From: Lachnospiraceae bacterium
Lineage (GTDB): Bacteria; Bacillota; Clostridia; Lachnospirales; Lachnospiraceae
Direction: 5' to 3'
Assembly: GCA_013316825.1 (NCBI GenBank)
Contig: WSLY01000024.1
Span: 1 to 38,980 of the forward strand
DNA length: 38,980 nucleotides
Numbering within the stretch: the stretch's first letter is position 1; each line of letters starts with the position of its first letter. The notes under the pieces are model-generated. The model ran no database searches. It was given only the letters and a program-made list of their open reading frames with translations, and was not told the origin of the DNA. Both the position numbers and the translations under genes were made by a program. Shown in pieces: positions 7,312 through 16,129 of the stretch.

Positions 7312-8898
7312 ATGAAGAAAAAATTCACGATACAACAGCGCCTGATACTTCCGATTATTCTTTTGGGCGTGGTGGCACTGATTTCAAATGCTTTGTCGGT
7401 TTTCGGCATCAATAATGTAAATTCCAATGCTTCAAAAATTGTAGACAGCGATATGGCAGGTTTGGAGACGCTGCAGAATATCCGGCATACGACGGCAAAT
7501 ATCCATAAGCTGGCACTGTCTCATATCGTTGCAACAGACTACATTACCATGATTACGGTGGTGGAACAGATTAAAGAAGAAGAAAAAATATTGGAAGCAT
7601 ATCTGCAGGAATATAAAAGCTATGTTACATCGGAAGAAGAAACCGTATATGCAGAGCTTTTAAAAAACTACAGTTCTTTTAGGCATGCTTTGGTTTATCT
7701 TGTATGTGCAAGCGCAGACAGTAAGACACAGAATGCCTATGCTTATGCCAATGGCGACGTTGCCAGCTTCGGCTCTGCCATGGCAGACAATATTGATGAA
7801 TTGTATGCGGCTGTAAGCGCAAGGACAGCCGACGCAAGGGAGCGGCTTTGGACTGTCTATATTGTTTCGCTGGTAACGGCAGCTATTTCTATTACAGCAT
7901 GTCTGGTATTGGTGCCTGCAGCAATCCGGATTATTAAAAAGAATGTGATAAAGCCAATTAAGGGTGCGGTGGACACACTTAAAGAAAGTTCTCAAAAGCT
8001 CGACGAAGTGACAGGCGAAGTGCTGAAACATGCCCGTACATCAGGAAAAAGCGCCAGAGGGCTTTCTACGATTGCAGGTTCCTTGTCTATGGCGGTCCAG
8101 AAAGTGGCGAGCAATGCGGTAATTATAAACAGCAGCGCGGCAGACATCAAAAGTGATGTACATGATATGGCGGCAGAATGTAGCGCCATTACGGATTATT
8201 CTGCTGCGATGAAGACACGGGCAAACGAGATGGAGGCGGCAGCACAGACCAACACGGAAATAATTCAAAAGAAGGCGGCGGATATCCTGCAGGTACTTGG
8301 AGAGGCGATTGAAAACAGTAAAAGTGTAGAACAGGTCAACAAACTTACAAAAGATATCGTAGAAATTTCATCGACGACCAATCTGATTGCCCTGAACGCT
8401 TCTATAGAAGCTTCACGTGCCGGGGAAGCCGGAAAAGGCTTTGCAGTGGTTGCAACGGAGATAAAATCCTTGGCAAATGCCTGCAGTGAAACAGCGGGAC
8501 GTATTCAGGAGGTTAATCAGATTGTTACAAGCGCAGTACATAATCTGTCAAAACATTCGCAGGATATGGCAGACTATCTGAGCGAAACCATTTTGACAGA
8601 ATTCAGGGAATTTGTCCGTTCCGGAGGACAGTACAAAGAGGATGCAGACTATGTAAAAGAAATGATTGATGCGTTTAACAGCAGGACAGACCGCCTGAAT
8701 CATTCCATGACTGAGATTGCGGATTCCATCGGAAGTATTACAAAAGCAATTGATGAAGGCGCAGCCGGGATTACGGGAGTTGCAGACAGCACGAAAGGCC
8801 TGGTGGGAGATATGGCAGATATTACGGACCGTATGGATACAAACAGGGAAATTGTGGAAGAACTGAAAAAGCAGATGGCGGTATTTGCGGATTTTTAA
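7312..8898 (+). CDS. Methyl-accepting chemotaxis protein
   Basis: Transmembrane chemoreceptor of 528 residues from the ATG at 7312. TM1 lies at about residues 12-32 and TM2 at about 178-200. The extracellular region between them (about 145 residues) looks like a four-helix bundle (4HB_MCP type). The cytoplasmic coiled coil has the conserved hairpin tip [22 protein letters not shown] followed by [15 protein letters not shown], which contacts CheA and CheW. An upstream ATG at 7288 lacks any ribosome binding site; the chosen one has GGAAAGGA 14 bases away, which is long, so the start is uncertain. No obvious C-terminal CheR/CheB tether pentapeptide is present. It is cotranscribed with the binding lipoprotein. 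No che or flagellar genes are in the window. Confidence 0.92.
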   Translation: MKKKFTIQQRLILPIILLGVVALISNALSVFGINNVNSNASKIVDSDMAGLETLQNIRHTTANIHKLALSHIVATDYITMITVVEQIKEEEKILEAYLQEYKSYVTSEEETVYAELLKNYSSFRHALVYLVCASADSKTQNAYAYANGDVASFGSAMADNIDELYAAVSARTADARERLWTVYIVSLVTAAISITACLVLVPAAIRIIKKNVIKPIKGAVDTLKESSQKLDEVTGEVLKHARTSGKSARGLSTIAGSLSMAVQKVASNAVIINSSAADIKSDVHDMAAECSAITDYSAAMKTRANEMEAAAQTNTEIIQKKAADILQVLGEAIENSKSVEQVNKLTKDIVEISSTTNLIALNASIEASRAGEAGKGFAVVATEIKSLANACSETAGRIQEVNQIVTSAVHNLSKHSQDMADYLSETILTEFREFVRSGGQYKEDADYVKEMIDAFNSRTDRLNHSMTEIADSIGSITKAIDEGAAGITGVADSTKGLVGDMADITDRMDTNREIVEELKKQMAVFADF

Positions 8899-9392
8899 GG
8901 GCGGCACAAGAACTGTCGAATATGCGAAATAGCAAGGGTCACAGAATTAATAGGGATAGGCAATTATCAGATGATAAAATTTCATAAGCCAAGAGGCTGT
9001 GAAATACCGCCGTTTTTTTCTGTCACCTTAAATCTGCCAGCTACAATCGAACTCAGCCACCGTCCGAAATGCAAGCCAAACGGTATCACCAAGGCTGACT
9101 GTAAGGCACGAAAATCCGATATTCTGCGGAAACTTTCGATGCCGCAGTTCTGGGACTGTCAATGGATACAAACATGAAAACGGAATTGTGCGGTGGACAG
9201 ACATACCCTGCAAATTGTCCTGCTGAAAATGCAGGGCTATTCCACAAAGGAAATTGCCCCGCTTGTCGGATTGACAACAGGGGCTATTGGATGGGGGATA
9301 AAGCTCTCCCATCCACTTTAAAATTAAATGAATAAAATTCCCATCAACAGGGAAGACTAAAAGTTTGCCCAAAATCTTTTTGCGTCTGGTAC
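8899..9392. other. Gene-poor stretch with relic sequence
   Basis: About 490 bases without a credible intact gene. It contains short open frames of unnatural composition (for example 8971-9177 and 9028-9399 minus) and a degraded helix-turn-helix fragment at 9178-9321. It looks like the remains of an inserted element. No terminator is clear for the chemoreceptor gene. Confidence 0.5.
9178..9321 (+). pseudogene. Fragment of a helix-turn-helix protein, perhaps a transposase or sigma-like factor
   Basis: In this frame, which follows a stop at 9175-9177, the translation contains HTLQIVLLKMQGYSTKEIA and then PLVGLTTGAI, a convincing helix-turn-helix of the kind found in transposase N termini and in sigma region 4. 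It has no start with a ribosome binding site, only 47 codons, and the rest of the protein is missing. I cannot tell which family it came from. Confidence 0.4.
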
Positions 9393-9421
9393 TTGACAAA
9401 CACGTCGAAATCCAGTATTCT
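9393..9421 (+). promoter_or_regulatory. Promoter of the aldolase-domain gene
   Basis: TTGACA (9393-9398), 17-base spacer, TATTCT (9416-9421). The leader that follows is about 90 bases and contains a short direct repeat, GTTTAAC/GTTTAAA (9431-9447). Confidence 0.7.
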
Positions 9422-9518
9422 TACAGAAACAGTTTAACGGTTTAAAGCGACATAGTGAAGCGGACAAGCGTTATAAAGAATGTAAGTTGGAAATGAAAAG
9501 AAACAGGAGGAATGGAAA

Positions 9519-10502
9519 ATGGCTCGAAGCAGACAAGGCTCTCTGGTATCCTTCCGTCCCGATATCAAAGTGGTGGACTGCACCCTGCGGGATGGCGGAC
9601 TGGTCAATAATTTTGCATTTTCGGATGAGTTTGTGAAGGATTTATATCTGGCAAATATAAAAGCCGGTGTTGATTATATGGAATTTGGTTACAAAGCCTC
9701 TACCGAAATTTTTAATCCGGCTCAATTTGGCAAGTGGAAATTCTGCAAAGAACAGGATATCCGCAGTATTGTGGGAGACAACAAGACGGACACTAAAATT
9801 TCCGTTATGGCAGACGTGGGAAGAACGGATTTTAAAAAGGATATTTTGAATAAGAAGGACAGCGTTATCGACCTCATCCGTGTGGCGACCTATATCAATA
9901 CCATTCCGGCGGCAATCGAGATGCTGGAGGACGCCAAAAAGAAGGGGTATGAGACGACGGTAAACATTATGGCGGTATCCAAAGTAAATGATGACGATTT
10001 GGACGGTGGGCTGGAGCTGTTAGGACAGAGCAGTGTGGACACCATCTATCTGGTGGACAGCTTTGGCGCGTTCTATCCGGAACAGGTAGAGCGCCTTTGC
10101 GACAAGTATCTGAACATGGCGGCAAAGTACAATAAAAAGGTCGGCATCCATGCGCACAACAACCAGCAGCTTGCCTTTGCCAATACCATTGAGGCGCTTA
10201 CCATGGGCGCAAGCTATCTGGATGCAACCGTGAGCGGCATGGGCAGGGGCGCGGGCAACTGCTACATGGAGCTTTTGCTGAGCTTCCTTCGCAATCCCAA
10301 GTACAATAAGATTGCCATTATGAATTTTGTGGAAAAGCATATGCAGAAACTGCGGGATGAAGGTGCGGTCTGGGGGTATGATATCCCTTATCTTTTAACG
10401 GGTATGTTGAACAGCCATCCTTCCTCCGCCATTCAGTTTATCAAGGAAAACAGAACGGACTATGCCATGTTTTATCAGGAACTGATTGACAACGTGTTGT
10501 AG
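9519..10502 (+). CDS. HMGL/DRE-TIM-type aldolase-domain protein
   Basis: 327-residue cytoplasmic enzyme of the DRE-TIM metallolyase superfamily (HMG-CoA lyase, isopropylmalate synthase, 4-hydroxy-2-oxovalerate aldolase). The metal and substrate motif is VVDCTLRDGGLVNNF near residue 20, the metal-binding HxH is GIHAHNNQQLAFAN near residue 210, and GMGRGAGNCYMELLL follows, as in HOA-type aldolases. The start has AGGAGGAATGGAAA upstream. The usual partners of such aldolases (acylating aldehyde dehydrogenase, hydratase) are absent, so the substrate is open; members of this stand-alone group are often annotated only as aldolase catalytic domain proteins. The gene has its own promoter at 9393. Confidence 0.85.
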   Translation: MARSRQGSLVSFRPDIKVVDCTLRDGGLVNNFAFSDEFVKDLYLANIKAGVDYMEFGYKASTEIFNPAQFGKWKFCKEQDIRSIVGDNKTDTKISVMADVGRTDFKKDILNKKDSVIDLIRVATYINTIPAAIEMLEDAKKKGYETTVNIMAVSKVNDDDLDGGLELLGQSSVDTIYLVDSFGAFYPEQVERLCDKYLNMAAKYNKKVGIHAHNNQQLAFANTIEALTMGASYLDATVSGMGRGAGNCYMELLLSFLRNPKYNKIAIMNFVEKHMQKLRDEGAVWGYDIPYLLTGMLNSHPSSAIQFIKENRTDYAMFYQELIDNVL

Positions 10503-10622
10503 CGCTGCCTGCTTTGGGTAAAGCTTTCTCCCTGTTTTGCCGATATACATGATAATTACAGTATTTGGCAAATGGAATTGCCGGCAGGTGAAAAAATTGC
10601 TTTTATCAGGGAGGATAACGGC

Positions 10623-11456
10623 ATGGGGAGCATGAGCGTAGGGCGGTCCGGTGTGACCGAGATAAAGCTTACGGATGGAAAGGGAAATCATGTAGGCACG
10701 GTCAGGGTATCAAAGCCAAAGATAAAAAAGAAAAAGCGTATACAATATAATTTCAGAGAAATTTCCGGTAGGATTTTGCAGACGAAAACCTCCGGCAGTG
10801 CAGGCAGGGTGCTGGTGAGCGCCCGCGCCAAGGTTGCCATGCTGCAGCGCATGGTGCGTAATCCGGATTATGATGAAAAGGAGCTGGAGCAGGCGATTAT
10901 CCATGCCAAGAAAATGGAGCGGATAGCGAAAAAGAAAATGAAGCATCTGCAGGAGGAGGAAAAAGCGGCTAGAACGGGTTCCTGTTTCGATGACTTGGAG
11001 GCATACGAGGAAGCAAAGGCAGACGCCAAGGAGGAGCTTCAGGAAGTGAGAGGCGGGCTTTCGGCAGAAGAGCCGGAAGCATCGGTGCGGGAATACCAGG
11101 CGTCCATGCAGGAGTCCATGGATTCTTCCATGGAAGAATCCATGAAGGAGCTTGCGAGAGAGATGGCGTCGGCAGGCGTAGAAGAGCTTGCGGACGATTT
11201 GGGGCTTTCCGTGCAGAAAGACATGAGTCCTGAGGATTTGGAGCGGCTTAAGAAAAAACACAGAGCCGACGAGATGAAAGAGATTGCGGAGGCGGACTTA
11301 AAATATCTGAAGGCATTGTTTGACAGGCTGGCAAAGGAAAAGAGTGAAGGCGCGGCAAATGTTTCGCTCCAGCTTGCAGGCATGGAAATGCCGGTGGAGA
11401 CAGCGGCGGAAGCGCCGGTGGCAGCAGAAGGCGGCAATGTGGATATTTCCATATAA
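10623..11456 (+). CDS. Unknown charged, coiled-coil-prone protein
   Basis: 277 residues from the ATG at 10623, which has GGGAGGA upstream; an earlier in-frame start at 10572 lacks one. I do not recognise a family domain. The N-terminal part (about 1-70) is beta-like and very basic (KPKIKKKKR), the middle is rich in K, E, A and M and predicted helical (IIHAKKMERIAKKKMKHLQEEEK), and near residues 158-175 it is Ser-Met-Glu rich (SMQESMDSSMEESMKE). The C terminus is Ala- and Glu-rich. There is no signal peptide or membrane segment. The gene lies 120 bases after the aldolase gene with no clear promoter between, and it ends at a strong terminator (11483-11520). Function unknown. Confidence 0.7.
   Translation: MGSMSVGRSGVTEIKLTDGKGNHVGTVRVSKPKIKKKKRIQYNFREISGRILQTKTSGSAGRVLVSARAKVAMLQRMVRNPDYDEKELEQAIIHAKKMERIAKKKMKHLQEEEKAARTGSCFDDLEAYEEAKADAKEELQEVRGGLSAEEPEASVREYQASMQESMDSSMEESMKELAREMASAGVEELADDLGLSVQKDMSPEDLERLKKKHRADEMKEIAEADLKYLKALFDRLAKEKSEGAANVSLQLAGMEMPVETAAEAPVAAEGGNVDISI
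11117..11144. repeat. 28-bp perfect palindrome within a coding region
   Basis: The 28 bases from CATGGATTCTTC (11117) to the mirrored GAAGAATCCATG (11144) are self-complementary without a loop; the centre is CCATGG. It encodes part of the SMDSSMEESM stretch, so repeated Ser-Met and Glu-Glu codons may have produced it by chance or by duplication. Confidence 0.85.
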
Positions 11457-11482
11457 AATGTACAATAGAAGCGACAATACAG

Positions 11483-11520
11483 GGCGGGATTCTGACAACA
11501 GATTTCCGCCTTTCTTTTTG
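11483..11520 (+). terminator. Rho-independent terminator
   Basis: GGCGGGATTCTG (11483-11494) pairs with CAGATTTCCGCC (11499-11510) at 11 of 12 positions around loop ACAA, followed by TTTCTTTTTG. It ends the aldolase/unknown-protein unit. Confidence 0.85.
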
Positions 11521-11575
11521 TTTTTGCAATATTTATTTTTACAAGGATTTGACGTGAAACAGATGCTTTCCGTCG

Positions 11576-11612
11576 TTGACAGCAAATTTTGCCAATGCTA
11601 TAATTTATTATA
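11576..11612 (+). promoter_or_regulatory. Promoter of the MerR/FIST-EAL operon, with palindrome on the -10
   Basis: TTGACA (11576-11581), 17-base spacer, TATAAT (11599-11604). TATAAT and ATTATA (11607-11612) form a palindrome with a two-base centre. The spacer ends TGCCAATGC, nearly the same as in the promoter at 5914-5942, which also has a palindrome starting at its -10. Confidence 0.8.
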
Positions 11613-11662
11613 TATATGCGGAAGACAGCATGTGAACTGGCTGCGAGCCGGAAGGGAGCACA

Positions 11663-12091
11663 ATGTATTACACGGTAGGCGAAATGGCGAAAAAATTGGA
11701 AATAGCGCCTTCTACGCTGCGGTACTATGATAAAGAGGGGCTTTTGCCCTTTGTGGAGCGCTCCGAGGGCGGCATCCGAAGGTTTCAGGAGTCGGATTTT
11801 GAGTGGCTTGCGTTGATAGAATGTTTAAAGAAGACGGGAATGTCCATTAAGGATATAAAAAGTTTTGTGGATTTATGCGTGGAAGGAGATGCGTCAATCG
11901 GCAGAAGGCTGGAGCTGATAAAAAAACAGAAGCATGCCGTGCTGCATCAGATTGAGCAGCTTAAGGAAACGCTGAAGGTACTCGACTACAAATGCTGGTA
12001 TTACGAGGAGGCGCAGAAAGCGGGCACCTGTGCGGTGCATGACAAAACCGCAGGGCGCTTCTGTAGTATGAACTGTTTTGGGTGCGTGTAA
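11663..12091 (+). CDS. MerR-family transcriptional regulator
   Basis: 142-residue DNA-binding protein. The N-terminal winged helix is typical: YYTVGEMAKKLEIAPSTLRYYDKEGLLP (residues 2-29), then GGIRRFQESDFEWLALIECLKKTGMSIKDIKSF. The middle (about 75-115) is the dimerisation coiled coil. The tail is unusual in holding five Cys residues (CWYYEEAQKAGTC, then RFCSMNCFGC), which could bind a metal or respond to redox state; this is inference. The start follows GGGAGCACA. It is the first gene of an operon with the FIST-EAL protein 22 bases downstream, so it may control that gene and itself. Confidence 0.92.
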   Translation: MYYTVGEMAKKLEIAPSTLRYYDKEGLLPFVERSEGGIRRFQESDFEWLALIECLKKTGMSIKDIKSFVDLCVEGDASIGRRLELIKKQKHAVLHQIEQLKETLKVLDYKCWYYEEAQKAGTCAVHDKTAGRFCSMNCFGCV

Positions 12092-12113
12092 AAAGCGCGC
12101 AGAGGGGAGCAGA

Positions 12114-14624
12114 ATGAAGTCTTATAATCATTTGTATCAGTCTCTTGCTTTTTTTGAAGAATATCTTGACGGCATACAACTGGACAGAAATACGAAATGC
12201 CTTGTCAGAATTCACAGCAGCGTCCATACGGCGGTCGAGATGGAGCGGCTTTCGGCGGATGTCGGGCAGCTTTTGCCAAATGCGGTTATCATCGGGTGCA
12301 GTACATCAAAAGTAATCTGCGAGGGCGATATTTTTGCCAATGCGTGCCTGATTTCCATAACCGAGACTGCAAAGAGCGGGCTGCGGCTCGGTATGTTCGG
12401 TTGTCAGGACGCGGAGGGGAAGGACAAGTCCGGCGAGGCGCTGTGTAAAGAGGTGTCGGAAGCGCTGTTGGAGTCCGGCGAAGGTCTGATGCTTGTGTTT
12501 TTTCCGCTGTCTTATTATAAAACGGCAAAATTTGTCTGGCACATGGGCAACCGGTATCCGGCGCTTAAAATGATAGGCGGCGTTGCCTATACGGAGGAGG
12601 GCTCCCATCAGAATGCGGGAGAAAGAGCTTATGTTCTGGCAGGGACGAAGGCGTCTTCTACGGATATGGCGGCGGTTGTGATAAGCGGTTCTTCGCTGTT
12701 TACATATGAAAATGCAATCTGCGGTGTGGAGAGTGTAGGAAAGAGCTATGAAGTGACGAAGGTGCATGAGCACTATATGGACGAGATAGAGGGAGAGGAT
12801 GCCGCAGTCTGGTATGAGAGGATGCTCGGCGCGGAGGAGCTGAAAAAGGACCCGCTTCTGGCAGGTATTTTCCCTCTGGTACGGGAGGATTTTTCACAGG
12901 TTGCTTACAATCTGGTTTATGAGCCGTTTGAGATACTGCCGCAGCCTTGGAAGTCTGAAAAGAGAAACCGTCTCAATTTTTTCACGGAGCTTTCCGCGGG
13001 CATGAAATTTTCACTGGGATACTTTGATCCACAGAAGATTGTCAGCCAGTTGAGCGAGGTCTATGAGGATTTAAAAAATGAGCCGGTGGAGGCGCTTTTT
13101 GCCTATGACTGCCTTTCAAGGGCCTGGATGCTCCATGACTGTGCAAAATGGGAGGTCAGCCAGTTCTTTACCACCAATATGAGCGGCGCTATGCTGTCCG
13201 GTGAAATTATCCACATGGGCGGCAAAAATACCTATGCCAATTCGACTTTCGTGATTGCCGGAATTTCAGAAAATCCGGAGGCAAGGCTGCTTTTAAAGAG
13301 CAAATCCTTAAGCAACGCCTCTACCTTGCAGCACAACAATGTGCAGATGATAAATTATCTGCTGAAAATGGGGAATAAGCAGCTCAACAGACAGCTCAAC
13401 GAGCAGCAGGAGAAGATGAAGCAGGCGATGTTTTACTGTGCGGAGCTGGGACTGGACAATCAGACGCAGTATTTGTTTGACTGTGAACGGCTGAATCTGG
13501 ATAAAATTGCGATTTTTACCTTAAAAAATGAACGTATCATGCGGCTGTTTATGGGGAACGGCATGTTTTTGGAGGAACTAAAGGGGCTGTATGAGGATGT
13601 GGGCAAGCGTTTCTTTGGAAGAAGGCTTCATTTTTACAGCTATGGGGACTGCTCCCTGCTGATTGCGGCGGAGAGTTTCGTGGGAGATGAGGCGTTTATC
13701 TCCTGTATGAAGGAAGTGTTTGATTATCTCAACGGCGTCAGCTACAAGGACTTTGTATTTTCTTATGAGGGCGCGGTGGTTATCAGAGAGCGGGAAGCGC
13801 TGCAGAAGGCGGAGGCCGCGCTTCAGTACGGTATCAAAAACAAAATACAGTTTATACTCTACAGCGAGATGCCGGGGGAGGTACTCAGTGTCAAAGAGGA
13901 GATGCATATGCTGCAGACTCTGCGGGAAGCGTTGGTACAGGACAGGGTTGTCCCCTATTTTCAGGCAATCCATGACAACCGCACCGGCAAGGTCGGTATG
14001 TATGAAGCATTGCTGCGCATCAAGGATGCGCAGGGCAATATTTATCAGCCGGGGCGCTGTCTTCCCGTGGCGAAGGATTATAATCTTTATGAATCTATGT
14101 CCATTATCATGATTCGGAAGGTGATGGAAATGTTTCTTGATAAGGATATCGCCGTGACCGTGAACCTGAATGTACAGGATATCTACGACAGGGATATGCT
14201 GCGTATGATATTCCATTACTTGAAGGAAGCAAAGCATCCGGAGAACTTTATTTTTGAGCTGGTGGAAAGCGAAGAAATCAGAGACTATCAGTTTATCAAG
14301 CAATTTGCCGACAGTGTGCATGAGTATGGCGCAAGGATTGCCATAGACGATTTTGGAAGCGGTTTTTCCAATATGCTGCACATAATACGAATAGACGCGG
14401 ATATCCTGAAAATAGACGGGGAAATCATCAAAGAAATCTGCTGCGACAAGAACTGCCGTGAGTTTGTGGAGCTGATAAACGATTGGTGCACCAGACAGGG
14501 CAAAGAAGTGGTAGGCGAGTATGTAGAGAACGAAGCAATCCAGAAAGTTATGGAAGAAATCGGCATCGCATATTCACAGGGCTTTTATTTTGCAAGACCG
14601 CAGCCATGGGGCATAGAGGGATAG
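12114..14624 (+). CDS. FIST sensor protein with degenerate GGDEF and EAL (c-di-GMP phosphodiesterase) domains
   Basis: 836 residues, no signal peptide or membrane segment, so probably cytoplasmic. Residues about 20-220 look like FIST_N (IHSSVHTAVEMERLSADV, PNAVIIGCSTSKVI) and 230-400 like FIST_C. A GGDEF-like region with no GGDEF motif spans about 470-600. The C-terminal EAL domain is well kept: EALLR (Glu631), VNLN, FELVESEE, IDDFGSGFSN (Asp745), LKIDGEII, GEYVENE and QGFYFARP. These are the residues needed for metal binding and c-di-GMP hydrolysis, so I expect an active phosphodiesterase. FIST domains are proposed to bind small ligands such as amino acids. The start at 12114 has GAGGGGAGC upstream; a longer frame from 12078 overlaps the merR gene. 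It likely links a nutrient signal to c-di-GMP level. Confidence 0.88.
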   Translation: MKSYNHLYQSLAFFEEYLDGIQLDRNTKCLVRIHSSVHTAVEMERLSADVGQLLPNAVIIGCSTSKVICEGDIFANACLISITETAKSGLRLGMFGCQDAEGKDKSGEALCKEVSEALLESGEGLMLVFFPLSYYKTAKFVWHMGNRYPALKMIGGVAYTEEGSHQNAGERAYVLAGTKASSTDMAAVVISGSSLFTYENAICGVESVGKSYEVTKVHEHYMDEIEGEDAAVWYERMLGAEELKKDPLLAGIFPLVREDFSQVAYNLVYEPFEILPQPWKSEKRNRLNFFTELSAGMKFSLGYFDPQKIVSQLSEVYEDLKNEPVEALFAYDCLSRAWMLHDCAKWEVSQFFTTNMSGAMLSGEIIHMGGKNTYANSTFVIAGISENPEARLLLKSKSLSNASTLQHNNVQMINYLLKMGNKQLNRQLNEQQEKMKQAMFYCAELGLDNQTQYLFDCERLNLDKIAIFTLKNERIMRLFMGNGMFLEELKGLYEDVGKRFFGRRLHFYSYGDCSLLIAAESFVGDEAFISCMKEVFDYLNGVSYKDFVFSYEGAVVIREREALQKAEAALQYGIKNKIQFILYSEMPGEVLSVKEEMHMLQTLREALVQDRVVPYFQAIHDNRTGKVGMYEALLRIKDAQGNIYQPGRCLPVAKDYNLYESMSIIMIRKVMEMFLDKDIAVTVNLNVQDIYDRDMLRMIFHYLKEAKHPENFIFELVESEEIRDYQFIKQFADSVHEYGARIAIDDFGSGFSNMLHIIRIDADILKIDGEIIKEICCDKNCREFVELINDWCTRQGKEVVGEYVENEAIQKVMEEIGIAYSQGFYFARPQPWGIEG

Positions 14625-14697
14625 GCTGCTGATTTTTGGCAGGACGGCTTATGACAAAATGGCACATGACAAAGTGCTATATGCAGAGAGAGGGAGT

Positions 14698-15204
14698 ATG
14701 ACAGCTTTAATTGTGGCATATACAAAAAACAGGGTAATCGGCAATAAAGGGAAAATTCCGTGGCGCATCAAGGGAGAGCAGCGGCGTTTCCGTGAGCTGA
14801 CGACGGGCAATGTCGTCATTATGGGGCGTAAGTCCTATGAAGAAATCGGACATCCTCTGCCAAATCGTTTCACGGTGGTGGTGTCGAACACGGCGGACTT
14901 TGAGGCGGAAAACTGTACCACGGCTTCTTCCTTAGAGCAGGCTTTGGAAAAAGCGAAGAGCCTGCAGCCGGGGAAAGCTATCTATATTTCAGGAGGCGCA
15001 GGGCTCTACAGAGAAGCCATTGCGCTTGTGGAAAAGATGTATATTACGGAAATAGAAGCAGAGATAGAGGGCGATACTTTTTTTCCGGAATTTGACGAGA
15101 GGCTTTTTACCAAAGAAGTGGAGGAACGGGTGGAGGGGGAAATCCCTTTTACCTATGTCACCTATACAAGGAAGGATGGAGACTGTGATAAAAGTATTTA
15201 TTGA
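14698..15204 (+). CDS. folA: Dihydrofolate reductase
   Basis: 168-residue cytoplasmic enzyme reducing dihydrofolate to tetrahydrofolate with NADPH. Diagnostic features are the N-terminal ALIVAYTKNRVIGNKGKIPW, the substrate-binding region with FRELTTGNVVIMGRKSYEEIG and PLPNR, and IYISGGAGLYREA in the NADPH site. The acidic residue that contacts the pteridine appears as Glu in KGEQRRF. The start at 14698 follows GAGAGAGGG. It sits 73 bases after the FIST-EAL gene and overlaps argC; no thymidylate synthase gene is nearby. Its neighbours share no pathway with it, so this looks like transcriptional convenience. Confidence 0.95.
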   Translation: MTALIVAYTKNRVIGNKGKIPWRIKGEQRRFRELTTGNVVIMGRKSYEEIGHPLPNRFTVVVSNTADFEAENCTTASSLEQALEKAKSLQPGKAIYISGGAGLYREAIALVEKMYITEIEAEIEGDTFFPEFDERLFTKEVEERVEGEIPFTYVTYTRKDGDCDKSIY

Positions 15205-16129
15205 CGGCAGTGAGGGAACGACGGGACTGCGGATTAACGAGCGCTTTGCAGGCAGGGAGGACATCAGCCTGCTTACGATAGAGCCGGAGCTGAGAAAGGA
15301 TTTAAACGAGCGGAAACGCCTGATAAATGAATCGGACATTACCTTTTTGTGTCTGCCGGATGCTGCGGCAAGAGAGGCAGTCTCCCTTGTGGAGAATGAA
15401 AATGTACGGATTATCGACGCTTCCACCGCCCATCGGACAGAAAATGGCTGGGCGTACGGATTTCCGGAGCTTGCGCCAAGGTTCAGAGAGGCGGTAAGGA
15501 ACGGAAAGCGGGTGGCGGTGCCCGGCTGTTATGCTTCCGGTTTTATTGCGATGGTGTATCCGTTAATACAGGAAGGGATTCTGCCGGCGGATTATCCGGT
15601 ATCCGCATTTGCCATGTCCGGTTACAGCGGCGCCGGCAAAAAGACCATTGCGGAATATGAAAAGGAAGGGCGTCCGTCAGAACTTGATGCGCCCAGAGAA
15701 TATGCGCTTAGCCAGCAGCATAAGCACTTGAAGGAGATGAAGGCGGTTACGGGACTTTCAAGAGAGCCGTTATTTTCTCCCATTATCTGCGACTATTACA
15801 GCGGGATGCTGGTGTCTCTTCCGCTCTATGCAGGAATGCTCTCAAAATGCGGGGACTTAAAATCGCTCCATCATTTTTTTGCAGGATATTATGCAGACGA
15901 GCCGTTTGTCCGCGTGGCGCCTTTTGGGGCGGAAGCGGCGTACAGCGGCTTCCTTTCGGCACACGCGAAAAGCGGCTGGGACGGTATGGAAATCTTTGTG
16001 ACAGGCTGCGAGGAGCGGCTGTTACTTTCCGCACGGTTTGACAATCTTGGCAAAGGCGCTTCCGGCGCTGCCGTACAGTGCATGAACCTTATGCTGGGGC
16101 TGCCGGAGGATACAGGGCTTAAGCTGTAA
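15176..16129 (+). CDS. argC: N-acetyl-gamma-glutamyl-phosphate reductase (short, type 2)
   Basis: About 317-residue cytoplasmic enzyme of arginine synthesis that reduces N-acetylglutamyl phosphate to the semialdehyde with NADPH. The nucleotide-binding start is VFIDGSEGTTGLRINERF, the catalytic Cys is in VAVPGCYASGFIAM, and the His-containing SQQHKHLKEM region follows. The length of about 315 and the FIDGSEGTTG N terminus place it in the short ArgC group rather than the 345-residue group. Start is ATG 15176 or GTG 15185; both lie inside the end of folA, so translation is probably coupled. The other arg genes are not in the window. It converges with the kinase gene on the minus strand, and the two coding ends overlap by 11 bases. 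Confidence 0.92.
   Translation: METVIKVFIDGSEGTTGLRINERFAGREDISLLTIEPELRKDLNERKRLINESDITFLCLPDAAAREAVSLVENENVRIIDASTAHRTENGWAYGFPELAPRFREAVRNGKRVAVPGCYASGFIAMVYPLIQEGILPADYPVSAFAMSGYSGAGKKTIAEYEKEGRPSELDAPREYALSQQHKHLKEMKAVTGLSREPLFSPIICDYYSGMLVSLPLYAGMLSKCGDLKSLHHFFAGYYADEPFVRVAPFGAEAAYSGFLSAHAKSGWDGMEIFVTGCEERLLLSARFDNLGKGASGAAVQCMNLMLGLPEDTGLKL

Noticed and set aside
8971..9177. 68-codon open frame after the chemoreceptor gene
   Set aside because: Composition is unlike a protein, no ribosome binding site, and it lies in relic DNA.
13578..14381. 267-codon open frame on the minus strand
   Set aside because: It is the antisense of the EAL region, His- and Ile-rich by codon shadowing, with no start signal.
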